NCBI RefSeq assembly: GCF_040412425.1
Contig: NC_089762.1
Span: forward strand, 23,245,891 to 23,309,890
Source of the DNA: Macrobrachium rosenbergii
Taxonomy: Eukaryota; Arthropoda; Malacostraca; Decapoda; Palaemonidae
Length of the DNA: 64,000 nucleotides
Direction of reading: 5' to 3'
Part shown: piece by piece, positions 28,856-48,231 of the stretch
Position numbering within the stretch: the stretch's first letter is position 1
Layout: the number at the start of each line of letters is the position of its first letter
Notes under the pieces: generated by a model
Seen by the model: only the letters and a program-made list of their open reading frames with translations
What the model was told of the DNA's origin: nothing
Database searches by the model: none
Translations under genes and position numbers: made by a program

Positions 28856-30222
<1,367 letters not shown>

Positions 30223-30378
30223 AATATATATAATGGACTTGAGTGTTTAAATGTCAAATAGTGTATGAATAAAGAACTGAAATTAATTAATATTCAATTT
30301 TATTCATGATGGAACAATTTAGTATATAACTGGGGTGAAAAAATTAACATTATTTCAGAAACTAAAGGAATTAGCAAT

Positions 30379-32241
30379 CTAATGTATGTATTTTGCCCCT
30401 TTCCTTGCCATCTCTAAGAGTTTTCTGTTGGCTAGAAGTCTTTTGTACATGGCTGGGCACTCTTCTGAAAAGTCGTTACAAAATTGGAGCTCTGCTTTGA
30501 CAGAGTCCACTTGCAGATGGTTTCTCTCATTTGTCCAAGCTGAAGTCATCATTGAGAAAACCCGTTGTGTGTGAGCATTGCTGCATGGAATAGATTTGTT
30601 AAAGGGACCTCACATTTACTGAACAGCTTGAGATAACGTTCCTCACTGTGGCTATCTATCATCTCAGGAGTATTGATAGTTGCCTCCACAATCCCATACT
30701 CTTCGTATAATTCATCTATGTCAATTTCTTGAATGTTACAAGCCTTGACTGCATCACAGAATCTTCGAAAGGCATTGCTCTTTTTAGACTCAATTTTGAT
30801 ACTTTGTTATGAAGTTGTCTTCAGAGAAGTCATACCTTTCACTTAAGTACTTTGTAGCTCTTTCATAGAAAGCAATGAAGTCTGTTTTACATTTCGTTGA
30901 CAAATCTAGTGTAAGTTGGCTAAGCTTGGTGTTTACTGCAAAGCCAAAAAAACGGTCATTTACTCTTCTATCAAGTTTGCTTTTCAGTTCAGGCATTAGC
31001 TTGAATAATGAAGTTATGCTGAATGTCTTGGCTTCTAGTGTTAAAATTGAGTCTGAGAACAATTTAAGAGTGTGACTAAGGAAGAAGAAATAGATCTCAG
31101 ACAATTCACAGGCATTTCCTTCATCTCCAAAGCACTTCCATAGTACCTTAGGGCACTCCTCTCCACCTATGCTGTGGAAATAACTGTTTAGAACTTCCCA
31201 GCACTTAAGTATTCTATCAATAGCTGGCAAAAGAGAAAGCCATCTAGTCAGAACATGCCACAATAGATTGCAACTGGCAACCTCATCGTCCACAAATTCA
31301 CAGAATTCCTTCAACTGTGCTGTTCTTTTAGCTGAAATGCTGAAATATCTGTAAACTTTGAGCACAATATTTTCAACATCAATATCCAGTTTAGCTGTAG
31401 CAAATTTTGTTGTACTGTGCAAAATATGAGCCAGACAGTTTGCGGCAATAACGTTCTTTTGAGCCATTTTAATTTTCTGATAAACACTGTTGTGTTTTCC
31501 ATAGTTTACACTTTCATTATCAGCAGTGTATGCAGACACTTTATTCAGATCCAAACCTGAAGTCTCTAGTTTAGATAGTAGCTGATTTGTTATGGCCTCT
31601 GATGATTCATTATTATCACTATGAAAGTCAAGTAACACATGGTGCACTCCCTTCTCAAAACGAAAGTATCTCAAAAGTATTGGGAAACACTTTGTTGCAC
31701 CTTTGTTTGAAGCATCAGTTGCTATTGAAAAGGGCAATCCATGTTCTTTGATGTACTCCAAATGTGTTTCTACAGAATACGGCGCTAGAATATTTTCACA
31801 CAAAGCTTTTGTTTTAGTTTTCCGACATGTTACTCCCTTCACTATCAATGAGTCACTATAAATTTCTTTGTCAACTTTTACTCCACAATCAACACTTCTG
31901 TATGATAGATGATGCTTCACAGCATGATACACTTTACACAGTTCCGCAGCAATTATTTTATCATCTTGAGATGATCGAGCTGTGCAGAAAAATGATAACA
32001 CTGGTGATGTACCAGCACTACTAGTGTTAGTTTTATGTTTATCTGTGGCAGCATGATGCTCAATTGCAGTTTTTCCAGTGCCACCAGTATCCACATCACA
32101 ACGGCATACTGTGCAAAGTGCATGATAGTCACCTTTTCTGCTTTTAGAAATAAATCCAAATTCCGTGGTCCATTCATGGTTAAATGTAGTCTTTCCTTTT
32201 CGGCATACCTTTAGGGATTCAATAAAGCAAGAAATAGTCAA
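30379..32241 (-). pseudogene. hAT-like transposase with BED-type zinc finger
   Basis: Frame 32241-30790 (483 codons, opened at TTG; no ATG near the N-terminus, so the true start or an upstream exon is missing). An N-terminal BED-like finger near residues 22-70 has Cys-X2-Cys (ALCTVCRCD) and a His...His ending HHAATDKHK. The RNase H-like core follows, with IATDASN and YTADNESVNYGK as candidate acidic positions and NCLAHILHS. After a frame break at about 30790-30610, the hAT C-terminal dimerisation motif appears on the minus strand (SNAHTQRVFSMM, then SAWTNERN), ending with a stop at 30379. It lies between two (TA)n arrays. Terminal repeats and an 8-bp target duplication were not found. Confidence 0.82.
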
Positions 32242-32788
<547 letters not shown>

Positions 32789-33022
32789 CACAGACCCAAA
32801 ATGCAGGACAAATTAGCGTCCTTCTTAAGGTGAAGCTGGACAGAGGACAGCATGCTCAAAAACAGGACTGTCCTTCCAAGGCCGCGTCAGAACAATACAT
32901 GATCCGAGCCACGCAATCCTAAAAACATGACTTAATCGATCGTTATACGTGCAGTTACTCTAAAAAGGCACATACGATTCGAGCAGAAAATTTTATGGAA
33001 CCAAGCCTTAACGAAATCCCAA

Positions 33023-38340
<5,318 letters not shown>

Positions 38341-38393
38341 CCTCCCATGGTTTTGCCTGTAGGTCTTAAGACCTGCGGAGAGGGCATGGGAGG
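38341..38393. other. Hairpin-forming inverted repeat
   Basis: Outer arms CCTCCCATG and CATGGGAGG enclose the perfect 14-bp palindrome AGGTCTTAAGACCT (38361-38374). A second small palindrome AGGCGCCT follows at 38391-38398. An AATAAA lies about 40 bp downstream. Function unknown. Confidence 0.75.
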
Positions 38394-39261
38394 CGCCTCC
38401 ACTCTTGTCCCTGTAGGGGTTGGAGGGAAATAAAGAGTTGTTAGGCTGGTTGGTCTAGGTTTATTTATCCAAACCTGGAGCACTTAATATGCCAGTTGTT
38501 CAGAAGAGCAGTTGTGTGAAAAATTATCCTGGTTTCTGGATGTTTACTCAGCTGTTTAATTTCCCTTATGTTCCACATTGCGCGCTTTAATCCACGGGCG
38601 CCTGAAAGTAATTAGTTATGGTGTTAAAGATAATGATGCATGACAGTTTTCTTTCATAAGAGAATGGAAATGAAGTAATTCAACTACATTTTTTACTAAA
38701 ATATAGGGTATATGTAAACGGTAATACAAATTCTGGAGTTAATTCGACATTCGCTTAATTAATACAACAACAGATTGAATCAGTTTTTCTTAAATGTAAA
38801 AAACATTTAAGGCAAAAACCTAAAATTACACCTGTGAACCACTTGCACTGGGGTAAAGTTTTGTACTTTCTAGATCTTAGAGATTATACTTATAGGGTGT
38901 TGCCAGATAAATGGTTCTCCAGACTACATATGATGAACCTGTCCTAATCACTTATTGCTGTAAAACAAGGATATTATAGAAGGGCCATTCATTGTTATCG
39001 AAACAAGTATTCGTTGTTATCCACTATTGAAAAGTTAGGTTACAGCACCATGGTATACAAGGTTAGATCAGGCGGTGTATAAAGAATACAGTAGACACTA
39101 AAAAATGAATCAAAAACTTGCAAAGTCTAACGTTATAGATAAACAATTATAGATAAACAACCATATCACCTATGTTGCCACAAGTTTCGCGACAGCTTCA
39201 AACAACAATTTACACAAGTTAGAAATGAGTTTCGAGTATTCTTAAATCTAAAGATGGTAAT
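38394..39261. other. Unassigned non-coding DNA
   Basis: Nothing recognised. Confidence 0.5.
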
Positions 39262-39542
39262 TCTAAGCTGGCTGTCCATGGTGAGCTAGCCTACGGCAGT
39301 TGATGTTTTCCTATGTTATTTTACCTGCTGAACAAGAATTTGAAATATTATTTTGGTGGTCGGCTGCAACTAAAATGCAATTGACCCTTGAAAACTGCAC
39401 GTCTGTACCAGTGGGCCGCATACAGCTCAAGGGTAAATTACAGTTTAGCAGCAGCCGACTGGCAAAATGTTACCCTAAATTCATGTAAAGCAAGCAAAAC
39501 AACACAGAAAAACGTCAGTTGCCATAGTCAGCTGGACACTAT
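39262..39542. mobile_element. Foldback-type MITE, copy 1
   Basis: Two long inverted arms, about 39264-39390 and 39428-39540, around a 37-bp centre. The best-paired parts are GTCGGCTGCAACTAAAATGC against a near complement ending GCAGCCGAC, and GGCAGTTGATGTTTTCCTAT against the complement near 39520. No coding frame. A single arm recurs at 41030-41158, so this is a dispersed family, probably a non-autonomous DNA element. Confidence 0.75.
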
Positions 39543-40903
39543 TCGTTACTTGCGACTGGGGCGAAGAAACTTAACAGGTAAACAAAGCCGCCATCTTGGG
39601 TTACATAACCACTAGGGAGCCATATGTTCACCAGGGGGAAGATGGGGTTACGGTACTGCACAGAAGGTACGAGTTGGTAAAGTGATGTGGGACTTACATA
39701 GAGACATGGCGGTAAATAACAGTTACCCAAAAAATAATAACACTTCTACATGAAAAGCACTATAACTCAGTAATGCCAAAAGACAGTTGACCCAACTAAC
39801 TAATAATAAACAAGGACAGTTTAGGAACCTTACCTTAAAGGGGTGCACATAGCCTACGTCCTTCAGGCAGTCATATCCAGCAATCAGATACAACAATGGT
39901 CCCTTAATAACGGCAAGCAAAGTCGCGCTACTCCGCTACTCCTGCTGTCAACTGGCACCAAGAAAAACTCTCTGGTCTGCCTGCAGACACCGCCAAAAAC
40001 CCACTGGCCTCCAACAACCTTGCCTACATTATACTTTCGCTTGCCAAACTTCGCTTCGTCTATCTCGGCAGTTGTACCGGGAATCCTTATAGCTCAAGTA
40101 GCAGTTCACACAGGTACGTAGCAAATTCTTCTTAGTAACCGGCTCGGAGAAGCGAGAGGTTCCAGGGTTGCAGTCAGCCATCGTGCTACGTTGATGAGTG
40201 AGTGAACTGTGGAAGGCCGGTCTGCCGGTGGACAGCGCAGAACAGTGTAGGAAGGATGGGGTGGGGGGTGTAAAGTGTATTTCTGCTTCCAGTGTTGGGA
40301 GTGGCTAACGGTGCTATGCCTTATCCACTTTTTAAAATAATTTTGCAAGGTCATATGTTCTGGCAAGAGGTAATGTTTCGCTGTGTGCTCCAGCCACAGG
40401 GCTTACAAAAAATGTAAAAATAAAGGTTTTTGTTAATGTCACTGAGAGAAAGTGGTAGCAAAACGTCCTGTAAGACCCTTCTCCTCCTACCCCACATACA
40501 TGCTTCAGTTGTCTGCCGACAAATGTAAAGTAATTTTGTAAGTTATTTAAAGTAAAATCATGTTGGGAGACATCAATATATCTGTGAACAGAAGAGTATT
40601 AGAAGAAGGTCACAAGCACAAGCTACAACGAATAGGAAACGGTCATAAAACAATTGAGAAAAAGGAATAATGTAACTGACTGCATGTATCCCCAAAATTC
40701 TACTCTCTCAGTTGGAGGCATTGGGTGAACCGAAAGCTCCCCCTGTAAGCCCATGCATGCAGTACTAGTAATGCATGAAAAGTGCCTTTGGAATGGCTCC
40801 CACTGTCCATTTATTTGCCCCTTTTTTACACTTGTTTTCCGTGTTCGAAATGACATATGTGACAGGAAATACAACAATAAGGTGCCAAAGCCTTTTCCCA
40901 AGT
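39543..40903. other. Unassigned non-coding DNA
   Basis: Several short frames (e.g. 39843-40121, 40623-40919 minus) without recognisable motifs. Confidence 0.45.
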
Positions 40904-41030
40904 TATTTACCCCACCCAAAATCCCAAATTCCCAATGAGTCCCCCTTACTGTTAGCTATTCTCGAAAGTGTTTTACCCCACCCGAAACCCTGATTCCCAA
41001 CAGGTCCCCTCTACTGTCAGCTACAGTTCT
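40904..41030. repeat. Tandem duplication, about 67-bp period
   Basis: Two copies (about 40904-40964 and 40970-41030) share TTACCCCACCC(A/G)AAA, ATTCCCAA and TACTGT(T/C)AGCTA. Confidence 0.8.
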
Positions 41031-41158
41031 AAGGTAAATTACAGCCTAATTACATTTGGCCGCCAAAATATTACTTTAAATTCTTGTTCAGCAGGTAAAG
41101 TTCTATAGAAAAACGTTAACTGCCATAGTCTAGCTCACTAAGGACAGCCGGCTTAGAT
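41030..41158. repeat. Foldback MITE family, single arm (copy 2)
   Basis: Matches the reverse complement of the left arm of the 39262-39542 MITE; shared blocks include AAATTCTTGTTCAGCAGGTA and GGACAGCC. The second arm is absent. Confidence 0.75.
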
Positions 41159-41862
41159 CTACCCTAAAGATGTACTCAGGCCTTAAAACCAAAATACAAC
41201 AATTGAAATGTAGCAAGCTAAAATCAGTTTAAAACCAAACGAAGTTTTTTTGAAGCCAAGATCTAAGATCAAATAACAGCAAAGAAACCAAATTAACCCA
41301 GAAACCAAATTGATATCTTAAAACTGAAGAGTGTCCTGAAGCTATCAGCTGGTAGATTTACTTTTCCTTCACCAGAAGGCAAAGGAAACGAAACACCACC
41401 CACAATAAAACACTCTAACATCCCACACACCAACATAAATTTCAGCAAACAGTAGTCTATTTCTCCTGCGTAATCTGGGAACAATCCTTTAAATCCTTGG
41501 TTCCAAAAAAAAAAAAAAAAAACAAGACCATAAAGCACCTCCCAGGGAAACGAAGCAACACCTAAACGATGGCGAACTGCTTACTCTGAAACAAGTTCTC
41601 TTGATGTGGTGATGTCACCTTCAAGGAGCATCAAGTCAGCATTTTCAGATGAGAGATAAAATACTCGATGAAGGACTTAGGCGTCCTTGGCTTTCGTTGT
41701 CCACAAAGGTCAAGTCCTCTTAGTTCTTAATGAGGACTCCAGTCTTCCCTTCGTGTATTACCAGTGGGTTATGGATGAAAATGCAGTTCTACTTTCTGTG
41801 CTGGAGCTGATAATATGATAGATTTAGGCATGTCTAGCAGAGGTGATGAAGACAGACCTTTA

Positions 41863-41865
<3 letters not shown>
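41159..41865. other. Unassigned non-coding DNA
   Basis: Contains an A18 run near 41506-41522; nothing else recognised. Confidence 0.5.
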
Positions 41866-42396
<531 letters not shown>

Positions 42397-42401
<5 letters not shown>

Positions 42402-42938
42402 CACCTTCCACATCTTATTGCATAATTAAGTTTCGTGTTTTTATATTTTGTCTGATTGCTTCCCCTCCGTATACCATTTTTCTATTGTCTTTCCGAAGTA
42501 GCGGTTGTTCCTGTCTTTAAACTCCTTGCTTTTACTCTATCTCCACCCAACCTATATTTCTTCGACTACTGTTTCACTTCTATCGTCAGTCTCCACTCAG
42601 CTCACCAGAACCTGGTATCTGGCAGGGAAGCAGTTTACCTTCTTTGACATGTCAATAGGCTAAGTATAAGTTTTGTAATGTAAGTTTTGAATAACAAACT
42701 GTATTTTTTTCTAAGGTTTCCAATTCATGATAGTTTACTTTTCTGATATGTAGTTGTCAAATTGTACATGTTTTCTAGTTTGCTGTAAATAATTTTTAAA
42801 TTATAACATTTAACTTTTGTACTGTTGTATTATCATTCACTTACCTTTTGATATTTCTTTATTGTTATAGTCTACTGAACCTAAGGGTATAAAATTAACT
42901 TTACTTTGAGTAATACAATGTCTATTATATCTGTAACA
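42397..42938 (+). repeat. 5' LTR of GyB
   Basis: 542 bp ending ATCTGTAACA. Matches 49821-50358 at roughly 95% by eye. The first bases read TATAACACC where the 3' LTR has TGTAACACC, so the terminal TG has merged with the TA array. Confidence 0.93.
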
Positions 42939-42944
42939 ATATAA

Positions 42945-42962
42945 TGGGGGCCTATCCAGGAT
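42945..42962 (+). other. Primer-binding site of GyB, tRNA-Pro-like
   Basis: TGGGGGCCTATCCAGGAT six bases after the LTR resembles the retroviral tRNA-Pro site (TGGGGGCTCGTCCGGGAT), four differences in 18. Confidence 0.7.
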
Positions 42963-45125
42963 GATAATATCTTTATATGATATACTATTTGACAACCTCG
43001 TTAAGTGTCAGTTGATAGTGGCTTTACATTTAATCAGTAATTTGTTACTCAACCTTATTTGATGAAAACATTCTGAATTCTAGTTCGTTAAGTGACTGTT
43101 TTTGTGTTTGCTAGAACAACTAATTTATTTACATTATTGTGTGTAAATTCTTGGTGACAGAAAATGGCCGTTGTGTTTTGTAAATGTCTGCCGATGACTG
43201 TGTAATGGTTTTTACCCTCCCTTTTTCTTTCCCAACCGAGACTCCATGCGTTGGTTAAGGGGATCGGCCGGTTTCGACTTTTTAACGACAGGTTGTTGAT
43301 ATATATTTGTTAAAGGATATTGTGTGGAACTTCTGGGAAAAAATTTTTGTTCAGTGACCTTAGGTTTTGTGAACCAGAGCATTTTCGGCCAAAAATGGCC
43401 ATTTTCAAAATGCATCTCTCCTTTGTTTTGATGAGATTTGAACCACGTATAAAACTATGGACCTTCGATACAAAAGCCGGGGATTTTGATTTTTCAATTA
43501 TTTTTCGAGATATGAAATTTTGTTTTTTTATGAAATTTTCCCGGAAAAATTACAGAAAAAAAATTGCCAAAAATCAAAACTCAAAATATTAAAAATCCCC
43601 GGCTTTGTTTTAATCTACCATGTTTCCATATGAAATTTCATTTAGATTGGTCTAATACTAAGGGGAGGAGATACATTTTGGGTTATGTTTTGAGAAACGG
43701 GCCTTCAAAGTTTTAGTTACATAAAAAAAAGTAATAGGGCCTTCAAAGACTGTGTTACAATTAATTTTATGGTTTTAATTTTTATTTTTGGTTATTAATT
43801 AATTAAAATTATTATAAATAAGAATTTAATTGATTATTTATGTGCCTAAAACACATTATTATAAATTTTAGGTTCCTGGTCCCCCTGTCTGATCTTGTTG
43901 CACTCTTTGATATTTACACTTTTTTATTAGTGTCTCGAATCCATCCCTCTGGATCCTGGAAATTACCATTCACAATTAGGGATTCGTGATTCAAAATTCA
44001 AAGTCTTGATTCACTTATTATGATCATTTTATTTTCAATGTAATGTCTACTGCTAAAATATCTTTGTAAGTGACCGTAAAGAGGCTTTTAGGATGGTTGG
44101 TCTATGGTCAGCAGAGATCGCTGCCTGCGCTGTTTGCTGGGCGAAGCTATCTTTCTCTCCAACTCCATTCCCCTCTTGACAATTTCTTGAATTCTTTCTT
44201 CTACTTCTCGTAAGGACTTTTCCACTTGGCTTTCGGCATTCTAATCATGAAGTGAACTCTTGGACCTTTCTCAGGCACGGTGAAAAAAAAAAACACCGAG
44301 AAAATACAGAGTTCAGTCAAGGCTAGCGAGCGTTGTCCTTCTGGCTTGGAAGTTTATAGGCAACTCTCGTTTTGTGGTATGACGTGTGCGTTGTCATGGC
44401 TAGAATAACTAAAAAAGGTTATTTAGGATATTATTGACATTATATATTTCATTTCAAAGGAAGTTTTCGTAACACACATCGCAAAAACTATACCAGACTA
44501 AATCATTTGAGCTACTTGTTTTTTATGGGTATATAGTTATTGTTACATTTGAGGCCATAACTAGAGAAATAAGGCAAATTTAGCATAATATTTCGTGGAC
44601 ACATTCTGAATGCTATACGTTTTTTTTCCCAAATCGAATTTTTAAAGATTTTTGGGCTTTTAGGCGGCCGATCCTAACTAGTTAATCTGCCATTCCATTG
44701 TTTACAAGTTCAATATATGTTATTACTTTGTGACTTTGTGTGCGTATAGTCTTTCCCTGGGTCCATAGATACCAGTACCATGCGTTGTTCATTTTGTCCG
44801 TGGGGTATAGAATGAATCTTTTGCAACGCCTGGACATATGCATGTAAAGTTACCGTTCTAATCGAGGTGTAAGTTACAGTTGTTAGCTGAACGATTGTGC
44901 TTCCTTCTGACTTTATTTCAGGTAGAACCGGGAGTGAAATACTTCTAGTGCATCTTAGTGCGTCCTTATTCAATTTTCAAATATTTAAGATGTTTGTGTA
45001 TAAGTCTTTTGTTTTGAATCTATGTTGAGGTTTATACTTTTGTGGTTATTACTTAGCTAATAATTATGGTCATAATTTAATTCAGTTGTTTCCAGCATTT
45101 TTGAAGTTTCCTTTTTTTTTCCACA
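42963..45125 (+). other. GyB leader with a probable nested element
   Basis: 2.1 kb of non-coding sequence between primer-binding site and gag. Bases 43255-44685 are bounded by inverted GGATCGGCCG / CGGCCGATCC next to TTA(A), suggesting a nested non-autonomous DNA element of about 1.4 kb. A 15-bp stem (43473-43487 with 43592-43606) lies inside it. Confidence 0.6.
43259..44674. mobile_element. Candidate non-autonomous DNA element nested in GyB leader
   Basis: The ends GGGGATCGGCCGG (43259) and GGCGGCCGATCC (44663-44674) are inverted and each is flanked by TTA or TTAA. No transposase is inside. The termini share only about ten clean bases, so it is tentative. Confidence 0.4.
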
Positions 45126-46560
45126 ATGGTGAAATTTGATACACAAAAATTTGTGGCTGATCCTTCTTCTGAATTGCACACTATAACCTATGCTAAGAAA
45201 GCAGACTTAATTGGACTAGTTAGGCATTTACACATTGATGTATGCTCTAGCATGCGTAAGTCTGAGATTGGGAAGGTTATAATAGAGCATTATATGCATA
45301 TTGGGTCTCTGGGTATTGAGGCTAGACAATATCTTGTTCCAGAAACTACTTTCCTTACAGCTGAACAAAAGCTAGAGTTTGAACGTCTTGCAGTAGAGCA
45401 TGAAAAAGCGCAGTTATCTTTAAAACAAGAAGAATTAGCTTTACGAGCTGTAAAAGAGAAAATGGAGTTATCTTTAAAAGAAGAAAGAGAAAAAATGGAG
45501 TTATCTCTAAAAGAAGAAAGAGAGAAATGGGAGTTATCTCTAAGAGAAAAGAGAAAAGTTTGAAATGGTGAAAGCTCGGTTAGAATTAGAAGCTAGTTTA
45601 GCTGTTAAGGTAAAACAAGAAGAATTATCTTTGCAAGCTTCTAGACAGGAAATGGAGAAAACTAGGTTAGAATTACAAGCTAGTTTAGCTCTTAAGGTAG
45701 AACAAGAGAAGGCTGATATTAATCTCAAATCTAGGCAATCTGAAAAAAAAATCATTACCCTTTGACGTGACAAAAAATATAAAATTAGTTCCCCTCTTCA
45801 CAGAGTACGATCCAGAAGATTATTTTAGGATATTTGAAGAAACTGCTAAGCATCTTAATTGGCCTGTTGAACAGTGGGTATGGATCATTAAACCTAAATT
45901 GCCAGGTAAAGCTGCTAAGGTTGTTAGGCATCTAGACGATACTAATGACTATGAACAAGTTAAAATGGCAATTTTAGACGCATTTTCCATAACAGAAGAA
46001 GGCTATCGACAAGCATTTCGTAACCTATGTAAATCCAACACTCAAACTTTTCTAGAATTTGCTTCTGACAAGCTTAGAGCTTTTAAGAAATGACTTAAGT
46101 GTGCCGAAGTAACTACTTTTGATGACCTATTGAATTTAATTGTTCTCGAAGAATTTAAAAGGAAACTACCCCCTAATGTAATGCTTTATATCGAAGATAG
46201 GCAAGAAAAGAGCTTATTGAAGGCTGCTTCCTTGGCTGATACTTATTCATTAGTCCATAGGTTTGTTCCCAATAAAGGAGCTGGGACTTTTGTAAAACTA
46301 GTTTCAGTAAAACCCCACCAGATTTCGGATGATAGTCCCAAAGTTCCTGACCAGGTTAAATGTAGTTATTGTAAGAGAGAGGGACATACAATTCGTAATT
46401 GTAAAGAACCTAAATGTAAAGGATCTGATAAATTCCGCAATCCTTTTATGCAACCTAAAGTAAGTTTTCCAACCTCCCAGAGTAAACCTTTTTCGCATGT
46501 ATGTGCAAATGTATCTGATGTGTTTGATGACTTTAAGTCTGAAGGGTTAATAGCCTTGGG
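45126..46560 (+). pseudogene. gag: GyB Gag with coiled coil and zinc knuckle, frameshifted
   Basis: ATG at 45126. Frame 45126-45563 has an N-terminal SAP-like segment (KKADLIGLVRHLHID) then a Lys/Glu-rich coiled coil with near-perfect repeats of EKMELSLKEER. Frame 45565-45765 continues the coiled coil. Frames 45767-46093 and 46130 onward form a SCAN-like capsid (EGYRQAFRNLCKSNTQTFLE, then VLEEFKRKLPPNV) and a CCHC knuckle CSYCKREGHTIRNC at 46361-46402. Layout parallels GyA Gag closely. At least three frame breaks. Confidence 0.9.
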
Positions 46561-47118
46561 GGAGGAAGGACAAATGAATAAGGTCACTATATTAAGAGAC
46601 ACTGAGGCTGCTTCAACTTCGTTATATAATAAGGCTTTACCTAATGTTAAGAAGAATCTAACTGGTGAGAAAGTTGTTGTGAAGGATCTAACTGGAATAT
46701 CATCAATTCCTCTTGCGAATGTCTACCTTGGCTGTCCCCTTGTAAAAGGAAAAGTTGAACTAGGGGTGACTGATAAAGAATTGCCAGCAGAAGGGGTTGC
46801 ATTGTTATTAGGCAACGATTTAGCTGGGAAATTAATAATTCCAAATTTGATTGTCTCTGATATTCCAGTGAATGACACGTATGATGAGAAAGTAGATGCT
46901 AACCAAGCCCCAACCCATATAGTTACTCGATCCCAGGCTGGAGAAAAAGCAAATGTCCCTGAAGTTGAAGTAGATAGAGATCTTTTAAGTAATACAATGT
47001 CTAGGGATAAACTTATAGTTGCTCAGAGGTCTGATCCATCTTTATATTGTTTGCATGATAAGTCTGTTGATATGAAATTTTTTAATAAATCTCCTTTTAT
47101 CATAATAATGATATCTTA
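46561..47118 (+). pseudogene. pro: GyB aspartic protease with altered active site
   Basis: Continues the 46130-47119 frame. ILRDTEAASTS at 46589-46621 aligns with the GyA motif ILRDTGAAQS, but the active-site Gly is Glu (DTE, Asp codon at 46598). LLLGNDLAG near 46804-46830 is the second conserved region. A linker similar in position to that of GyA follows, and the frame ends at 47119 before the integrase. The DTG to DTE change should abolish activity. Confidence 0.85.
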
Positions 47119-48229
47119 ATGCACTTTTACCGCCTCCCTAAGTATTCAAATCTTGACACATGGAGTGAAAAACACCAAATTGTTGTCCCTACTTCAGTAA
47201 GTACTCGTATAATGGAAATTGCACACGATGGTCCAGGTGGTCATTTGGGAAACTATAAAACTTATTACAAGATACTTGATAAATTCTATTGGCCTAATTC
47301 AAGGAAGGATGTAAGAGATTTCATAAAGACATGTCATGTATGCCAAACAGCCGGTAAACCTAACCAGGTAATTCCTAAAGCTCCTTCACAGCCTGTATTA
47401 GTTCCACACGAGCCCTTTCAGAAATTAGTAATAGACTGTGTTGGACCCTTACCCAAGACAAAAGGTGGTAACCAGTATTTATTAACCCTTATGTGTCCCA
47501 GCACCCGTTTTCCAGAGGCCATTCCTCTTAAGAATATATCTGCTAAAAATATTGCAAAACACCTTTTAAGTTTCTTTTATACTTATGGGATCCCAGAGGA
47601 TATACAGACCGATCGTGGTTCTGATTTTACAAGTAATCTCTTTTACGAAATCCTTAAGGAGTTGAATATTAATCATAGTTTATCATCCGCATATCATCCG
47701 GAATCTCGGAATCCTTGAACGATGGCATCCAACCTTTAAGAGCATGATGAGGAAGTTTTGTTTAGCAAGTAGTCTTGATTGGGACGAGGGGATTAAATAT
47801 TTGTTGTTAGCCATATGTGAGTCACCCCAGGAATCACTTGGTGTTCTGCCTTTTGAGGTGGTCTATGGAAGATTATTAAGAGGGCCCCTTGCATTAATTA
47901 AAGATGAATGGCTGAAACCTCCTAGCTCTAATCAGACTGTAGCTGTACAACAATATTTGGATAAATTAAAAGAACCCCTTTCTAAGGCCTGTAAAATAGC
48001 CAGTGAAAATCTATGTAAAGCTCAGATGAAGATGAAAGGCCTTCATGATCGGAAAGCAAAAATTAGAAAATTTAATGCAGGGGATCTGGTGTTGGCATAT
48101 TATCCTATCTCTGGGTCACCCTCTACATCAAATTTTTTTGGTTCATATACGGTAATTAAAACTGTTAATAACAATACATATGTGATTGAAACTCCTGATA
48201 GAAGGAAAAAACTCAACTTATCCGTGTAA
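47119..48229 (+). pseudogene. pol: GyB integrase, frameshifted, upstream of RT
   Basis: Frame 47119-47718: HHCC zinc domain (IAHDGPGGHLGNYK...KTCHVCQTAG pattern), core VIDCVGPLP (first Asp) and IQTDRGSDF (second Asp). A shift near 47700 separates the third motif, GILERWHP (Glu), which leads into frame 47744-48229 with the C-terminal domain, including a GPY/F-like segment FFGSYTVIKTVNNNTYVIET. The next frame (48232) begins the RT region three bases after this one ends. Domain order PR-INT-RT is therefore continuous and not caused by rearrangement. Confidence 0.92.
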
Positions 48230-48231
48230 AT

